Origin: Pseudofrankia asymbiotica
GTDB lineage: Bacteria; Actinomycetota; Actinomycetes; Frankiales; Frankiaceae
Reading direction: 5' to 3'
DNA: 10,612 nt
Assembly (NCBI RefSeq): GCF_001983105.1
Contig: NZ_MOMC01000027.1
Location: 140,742-151,353, forward strand
Under the pieces are notes generated by a model. That model was not told where the DNA came from, ran no database searches, and worked only from the letters and a program-made list of their open reading frames with translations. The first letter of the stretch is position 1. Every line of letters begins with the position of its first letter. Of the stretch, positions 8,189 to 10,612 are shown piece after piece. The position numbers and the translations under genes are program-made.

Positions 8189-8517
8189 CCCGTGATTCAA
8201 CCAATCATGCCGCCGCAGGGGTTGGGGCGCGGTTCTCGGATCGGCCAGGCCCGCCGCCCAGAGCGATCGCGAAGGATCTTGCCGGCAGCCGGGACTTGCC
8301 AAGCGTGCTAACGCGATATATCGTGAGCGTGTCACTGAAACACCGGCTCGCTCCAGATAGGCAAACGCCCGGAGCGCGCCCGGTGCCAGTGGCTCTCGTG
8401 GGAGGCGCCGGGCTCGGCTGGCGCGCCTGGCCGCGCGCCGATCGGATACCCATCGGACGCCCCCGCGCATCTACCTCCATCAGCGCGCAAGCGCACATTC
8501 CGCAAGGAGACACCACC
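8189..8517. other. Divergent regulatory region between the phosphotransferase and padR
   Basis: A 329-bp gap. It holds the padR ribosome binding site AAGGAG (8504-8509), the CGATATATCG palindrome and possible promoter at 8296-8324, and a GCGATCGC palindrome at 8263-8270. Part of it may be coding if the phosphotransferase starts upstream of 8188. The stretch 8340-8500 shows no recognisable element. Confidence 0.55.
8296..8324 (+). promoter_or_regulatory. Possible padR promoter with overlapping CGATATATCG palindrome
   Basis: TTGCCA (8296-8301) and TATCGT (8319-8324) are separated by 17 bases and face padR. The perfect 10-bp palindrome CGATATATCG (8314-8323) overlaps the -10 hexamer. It is an AT-rich island in very GC-rich DNA, and many PadR-family proteins repress their own promoter through AT-rich palindromes, so autoregulation is a reasonable guess. 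The implied leader would be about 185 bases long. Confidence 0.4.
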
Positions 8518-9381
8518 ATGAAGTCCGATCATCGTGATTGGTCCGGGTCACACCCGGAGGAGTCCGGCCCGCGCGGCGGAGGCCGGCGGCACCACGGCCC
8601 GTTCCGCCGGCACGGCCACGGGTTCGCGCATCACCCCGGCCCTGGCATGGGCCCGTTCCCTCGCCCCGACGGGGGCCCGTTCCCTGGTCCCGGCCTCGGG
8701 GTGTTCGGCGGACCGCCCCCCATGGGAGCGATGCATCCCGGCCCGGTTCCCCCGGGTGGTCCGGGGCCCTGGGCCGCCGGCCCATGGGGACGGCGGGGGC
8801 GTCCGGGCGGCGGCCGCGGCCGCGCCGGACGCGGCGACGTTCGCACCGCCGTTCTGCTGCTGCTCGCCGACGCGGACGGCCCGATGCACGGCTACCAGCT
8901 GATGCAGGCGATCGCCGAGCGCACCGGCGGCGCCTGGCAGCCCAGCCCCGGCGCCGTCTACCCGACGATCAGCCAGCTCGAGGACGAGGGCCTGGTCACC
9001 GTCACCGCCGATGGCGGCCGGCGCCTGGTCACCCTCACTGACGCTGGCCGTGAGCACGTCACCGCCAACCGCGCGACGCTCGGGGACCCGTTCGCCGGGT
9101 TCACCGCCCGCGCCGGCGGCGGCGCCAGCCTGATCGGCCCGGTCCAGGAGCTGCACGCCGCCACCTGGCAGGTCGCGAGGACCGGCGACGCCGACCAGAT
9201 CACGGCCGCCCACAAGATCCTCACGGACGCCCGCAGGGCCCTGTACCTGATCCTGGCCGGCGAGCCGACCGGCGAGCCGACCGGCGACTCCGGCGGCCCG
9301 GCCGAGCCGGCCGCCGAGTCGGTCCCGGAGCCGCCCGCGGCATCCGCCTCGGGCGACGCGGCGCCCGCCACCGGCGAGTGA
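8518..9381 (+). CDS. PadR-family transcriptional regulator with Gly/Pro/His-rich N-terminal extension
   Basis: This 287-residue protein contains a PadR winged helix-turn-helix at about residues 106-185, with GDVRTAVLLLLAD, the family signature PMHGYQLMQAIAERTGGAW, SPGAVYPTISQLEDEGLV as recognition helix, and the wing GGRRLVTLTDAGREH. Residues 205-250 form the C-terminal helical dimerisation region (VQELHAATWQVA, ITAAHKILTDARRALYLIL). PadR proteins are dimeric ligand-responsive repressors. Residues 1-105 are low-complexity and rich in Gly, Pro, His and Arg (GGRRHHGPFRRHGHGFAHHPG). Residues 248-287 are a Glu/Pro/Ala-rich tail with a GEPTGEPTGD repeat. ATG 8518 is set by AAGGAG eight bases upstream and by the composition break; the frame is open to 8113 but that part is not needed. 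The effector and targets are unknown; there is no transporter beside it. A strong hairpin follows the stop. Confidence 0.92.
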   Translation: MKSDHRDWSGSHPEESGPRGGGRRHHGPFRRHGHGFAHHPGPGMGPFPRPDGGPFPGPGLGVFGGPPPMGAMHPGPVPPGGPGPWAAGPWGRRGRPGGGRGRAGRGDVRTAVLLLLADADGPMHGYQLMQAIAERTGGAWQPSPGAVYPTISQLEDEGLVTVTADGGRRLVTLTDAGREHVTANRATLGDPFAGFTARAGGGASLIGPVQELHAATWQVARTGDADQITAAHKILTDARRALYLILAGEPTGEPTGDSGGPAEPAAESVPEPPAASASGDAAPATGE

Positions 9382-9405
9382 CCACTGGCACTGGCGAGTG
9401 ACCAC
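9373..9405 (+). repeat. 13-bp direct repeat over the padR stop codon
   Basis: GGCGAGTGACCAC occurs at 9373-9385 and again at 9393-9405, a 20-bp offset. The first copy contains the padR stop TGA (9379-9381). The simplest reading is a small tandem duplication at the gene's 3' end. Confidence 0.7.
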
Positions 9406-9446
9406 CGGCGGAGTCCGGCCCGTCTCCGGCGGGCCGGACTCCGCCG
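9406..9446 (+). terminator. 17-bp perfect hairpin downstream of padR
   Basis: CGGCGGAGTCCGGCCCG (9406-9422) pairs without mismatch with CGGGCCGGACTCCGCCG (9430-9446) around a 7-base loop, 24 bases after the padR stop. It is the longest uninterrupted stem in the window. The U-tract is absent, but position and strength fit an intrinsic terminator. Confidence 0.75.
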
Positions 9447-9786
9447 TCCCGTCAGCAGCTCTACAGCCTTTCTTAAGGCGCAGCCAAGATTCGGCGCTCA
9501 TCCTGAGCGTCGAGGCCCTTCTCACAAGCCCGGTCGGTCGTCGCGCAGGGCTCCCTCCGCGCGACGGCTGACCGGGTCCCCTCCGCTCCCCGGCGGCGTT
9601 CGCCGACCTTCGTCGCGCGAGATCGCCCGGGCTGCCCTCGGTCGGGATCGAAACGCGAGCCCCCGTCGGTTCACGTCCGAGCACGCTTCCGTCGATCAAA
9701 CCGGCGGCGCGGCAAAATCACCGGCCAACCCTGCCTGAAATTACATCAGGCCGATTCGGTGGAGCTTGGGGGCCCGCTCAGAACAA
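9447..9786. other. 340-bp gap with several inverted repeats and no gene
   Basis: Between the padR terminator and the csp terminator there is no credible reading frame. Visible inverted repeats are CGCTCA/TGAGCG (9495-9500, 9504-9509), CGTCGCGC/GCGCGACG (9539-9546, 9559-9566) flanked by a further CGGTC/GACCG pair (9531-9535, 9570-9574), and GCCTGA/TCAGGC (9733-9738, 9746-9751). The region is locally less GC-rich near 9710-9760. It could hold a small RNA or simply be spacer between convergent genes. Confidence 0.5.
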
Positions 9787-9818
9787 AGCAGCGCGCGGCC
9801 CGGCGGCCGCGCGCTGCT
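9787..9818 (-). terminator. Rho-independent terminator of the cold-shock gene
   Basis: AGCAGCGCGCGGCC (9787-9800) and GGCCGCGCGCTGCT (9805-9818) form a perfect 14-bp stem with a 4-base loop. On the minus strand the stem is followed at once by TTGTTCT, a T-rich tract, 22 bases beyond the csp stop. This is the only hairpin in the window with a classical T-tract. Confidence 0.88.
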
Positions 9819-9839
9819 CTGTCTGAGGTCGAGGGGTCG

Positions 9840-10043
9840 TCAGACGGGCTGAACCTTGTCAGCCTGCGGACCCTTCTGGCCCTGCACGATCTCGAACTGC
9901 ACGTTCTGTCCTTCGTCAAGCGACTTGTAGCCGTCCGACATAATCGCTGAGAAGTGGACGAACACGTCCGGACCGCCACCGTCCACGGAGATGAATCCGA
10001 AGCCCTTCTCCGCGTTGAACCACTTGACGGTACCCTGAGCCAC
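9840..10043 (-). CDS. csp: CspA-family cold-shock protein
   Basis: A 67-residue single cold-shock domain, the usual full length. It has [13 protein letters not shown] containing RNP1 (KGFGFI) and VFVHFSAI containing RNP2, with the aromatic residues that stack on single-stranded RNA or DNA. The end [10 protein letters not shown] is typical of actinobacterial copies. Such proteins act as RNA chaperones that melt secondary structure and support translation and transcription antitermination, not only in the cold. The start is GTG 10041-10043 with AAGGAG seven bases upstream, a strong site. The gene stands alone, with a long upstream gap and its own terminator. Which paralogue it is (cspA, cspB, cspC in different naming schemes) cannot be settled here, so the symbol is generic. 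Confidence 0.96.
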   Translation of the reverse strand: MAQGTVKWFNAEKGFGFISVDGGGPDVFVHFSAIMSDGYKSLDEGQNVQFEIVQGQKGPQADKVQPV

Positions 10044-10396
10044 GAGCGTTCTCCTTGCTACTTTCCCGGTAGACGTCCTTCGTCTCCCGGTCTCGCGCCG
10101 GCCGAGGAGCGCTCCACGTCCGGCCGTCCCGTTCGACGATGCATGACGTTCATACAGCGGAGAACCGGTAACGCCTCCACCTTACCCGCCCGCGGCGCCG
10201 GCGGTGCTGTCGCGGCCCGGCTGGATCCCATCTGTTTACACACTTCCAGGGTGCGAATGGGGTAATGGCGGCGCACACGGCCGACCGGGCTTCTCGGGAC
10301 AGGGCAGACCGGTTCGGTCGACGGGACGCGGGGCGGTGGGCCACGAGTCCTGGTCGCCGCCGCGCGATGGTATGGGTCTGGCCGCCAAGCCCGTGG
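10044..10396. other. 353-bp gap upstream of the cold-shock gene
   Basis: No gene is apparent. The gap should contain the csp promoter and leader, plus the 3' untranslated end of the right-hand gene. csp messages often have long structured leaders. The only small hairpin I see near the start codon is AGACG/CGTCT at about 10069-10083. TTGAGC-like or TATAAT-like pairs are not evident, and I do not assign a promoter. Confidence 0.5.
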
Positions 10397-10612
10397 TCAG
10401 TGCGAGGCCGGTGCCCAGGGGCCGACGCCGCCGATGCGCTGGATGGAGTAGCGCACGATGTAGCCGGGCCCCTTCGGCGCCGGGAACTCGGCGTCGGGGG
10501 AGATGTAGACCTTCGCCAGCCGGTTGAGCAGGTCCCAGGCGTCGTCGGTCGGCTGAATGGTGGCTCGCGCCTGCACCACGGCGTACTGGTTCATGAAGAT
10601 GCCGGGCACATG
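10397..10612 (-). CDS. C-terminus of a PPOX-class (pyridoxamine-phosphate-oxidase-like) protein, partial
   Basis: The last 71 residues of a minus-strand gene that begins beyond the right edge; the frame is open through the final codon of the window, so the internal GTG and ATG codons are not starts. The sequence NQYAVVQARATIQPTDDAW followed by LLNRLAKVYISPDAEFP, then GYIVRYSIQRIGGVGPW, is the closing strand-helix-strand of the split beta-barrel flavin-binding fold: a barrel strand, the 'helix DxLxxRLAxxY' segment, and a last strand that ends in an Ile-x-Gly-x-Gly-Pro-Trp tail. Members of this class bind FMN or coenzyme F420 and reduce small molecules; those common in actinobacteria are often F420-dependent. 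The cofactor cannot be read from this piece. Confidence 0.72.
   Translation of the reverse strand, partial: HVPGIFMNQYAVVQARATIQPTDDAWDLLNRLAKVYISPDAEFPAPKGPGYIVRYSIQRIGGVGPWAPASH

Noticed and set aside
8113..8517. Upstream extension of padR
   Set aside because: Composition is non-coding-like, it overlaps the divergent gene's start region, and AAGGAG before ATG 8518 fixes the start.
8548..9699. 383-codon minus-strand frame opposite padR
   Set aside because: Antisense shadow without recognisable domain. The PadR motif is clear on the plus strand.

Overview
The window is GC-rich DNA with strong third-position GC bias, frequent GTG starts and AGGAG-type ribosome binding sites. Together with the gene types (ClgR/HspR-type operators in front of lon, a GAF/ANTAR-like sensor fragment, a PPOX-class oxidase fragment, a small actinobacterial cold-shock protein) this points to an actinobacterium. 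A Frankia-like or other filamentous actinomycete is my best guess, but that is an inference from style, not a demonstrated identity.

Layout from left to right. (1) The left edge carries the first 73 codons of a minus-strand gene that resembles the N-terminus of GAF/ANTAR signalling proteins. (2) A 3'-end-like fragment of a tRNA, with encoded CCA, lies just before a minus-strand HSL-type alpha/beta hydrolase. (3) The hydrolase is divergent from lon, the ATP-dependent protease. Their shared 276-bp gap holds a perfect 11-bp inverted repeat of ClgR-box type and a near-consensus HAIR (HspR) operator, so lon looks wired into both the ClgR and the HspR stress circuits. (4) lon is followed by two strong hairpins and then a small VOC/glyoxalase-fold protein. 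(5) A convergent minus-strand NeuD/PglD-type acyltransferase follows. (6) After a 510-bp gap with a 15-bp tandem array comes a small zf-TFIIB-type zinc-ribbon protein with Ala-Tyr-Gly-Gln-Pro repeats. (7) A minus-strand aminoglycoside-phosphotransferase-fold protein is divergent from a PadR-family regulator with a long Gly/Pro/His-rich N-terminus; a CGATATATCG palindrome sits over a possible promoter in front of padR. (8) A gap with several inverted repeats is followed by a minus-strand CspA-type cold-shock gene with a strong terminator. (9) The right edge carries the C-terminus of a PPOX-class oxidoreductase.

The genes do not form one pathway. Most are single transcription units separated by hairpins. 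The only shared theme is stress physiology (lon, csp, regulators), which is weak evidence of a link. I found no CRISPR array, no insertion sequence and no clear defence or biosynthetic cluster. The most informative signals are the two stacked operators in front of lon, the tRNA 3' fragment, and three separate 15-bp-period repeats, two inside genes and one intergenic.
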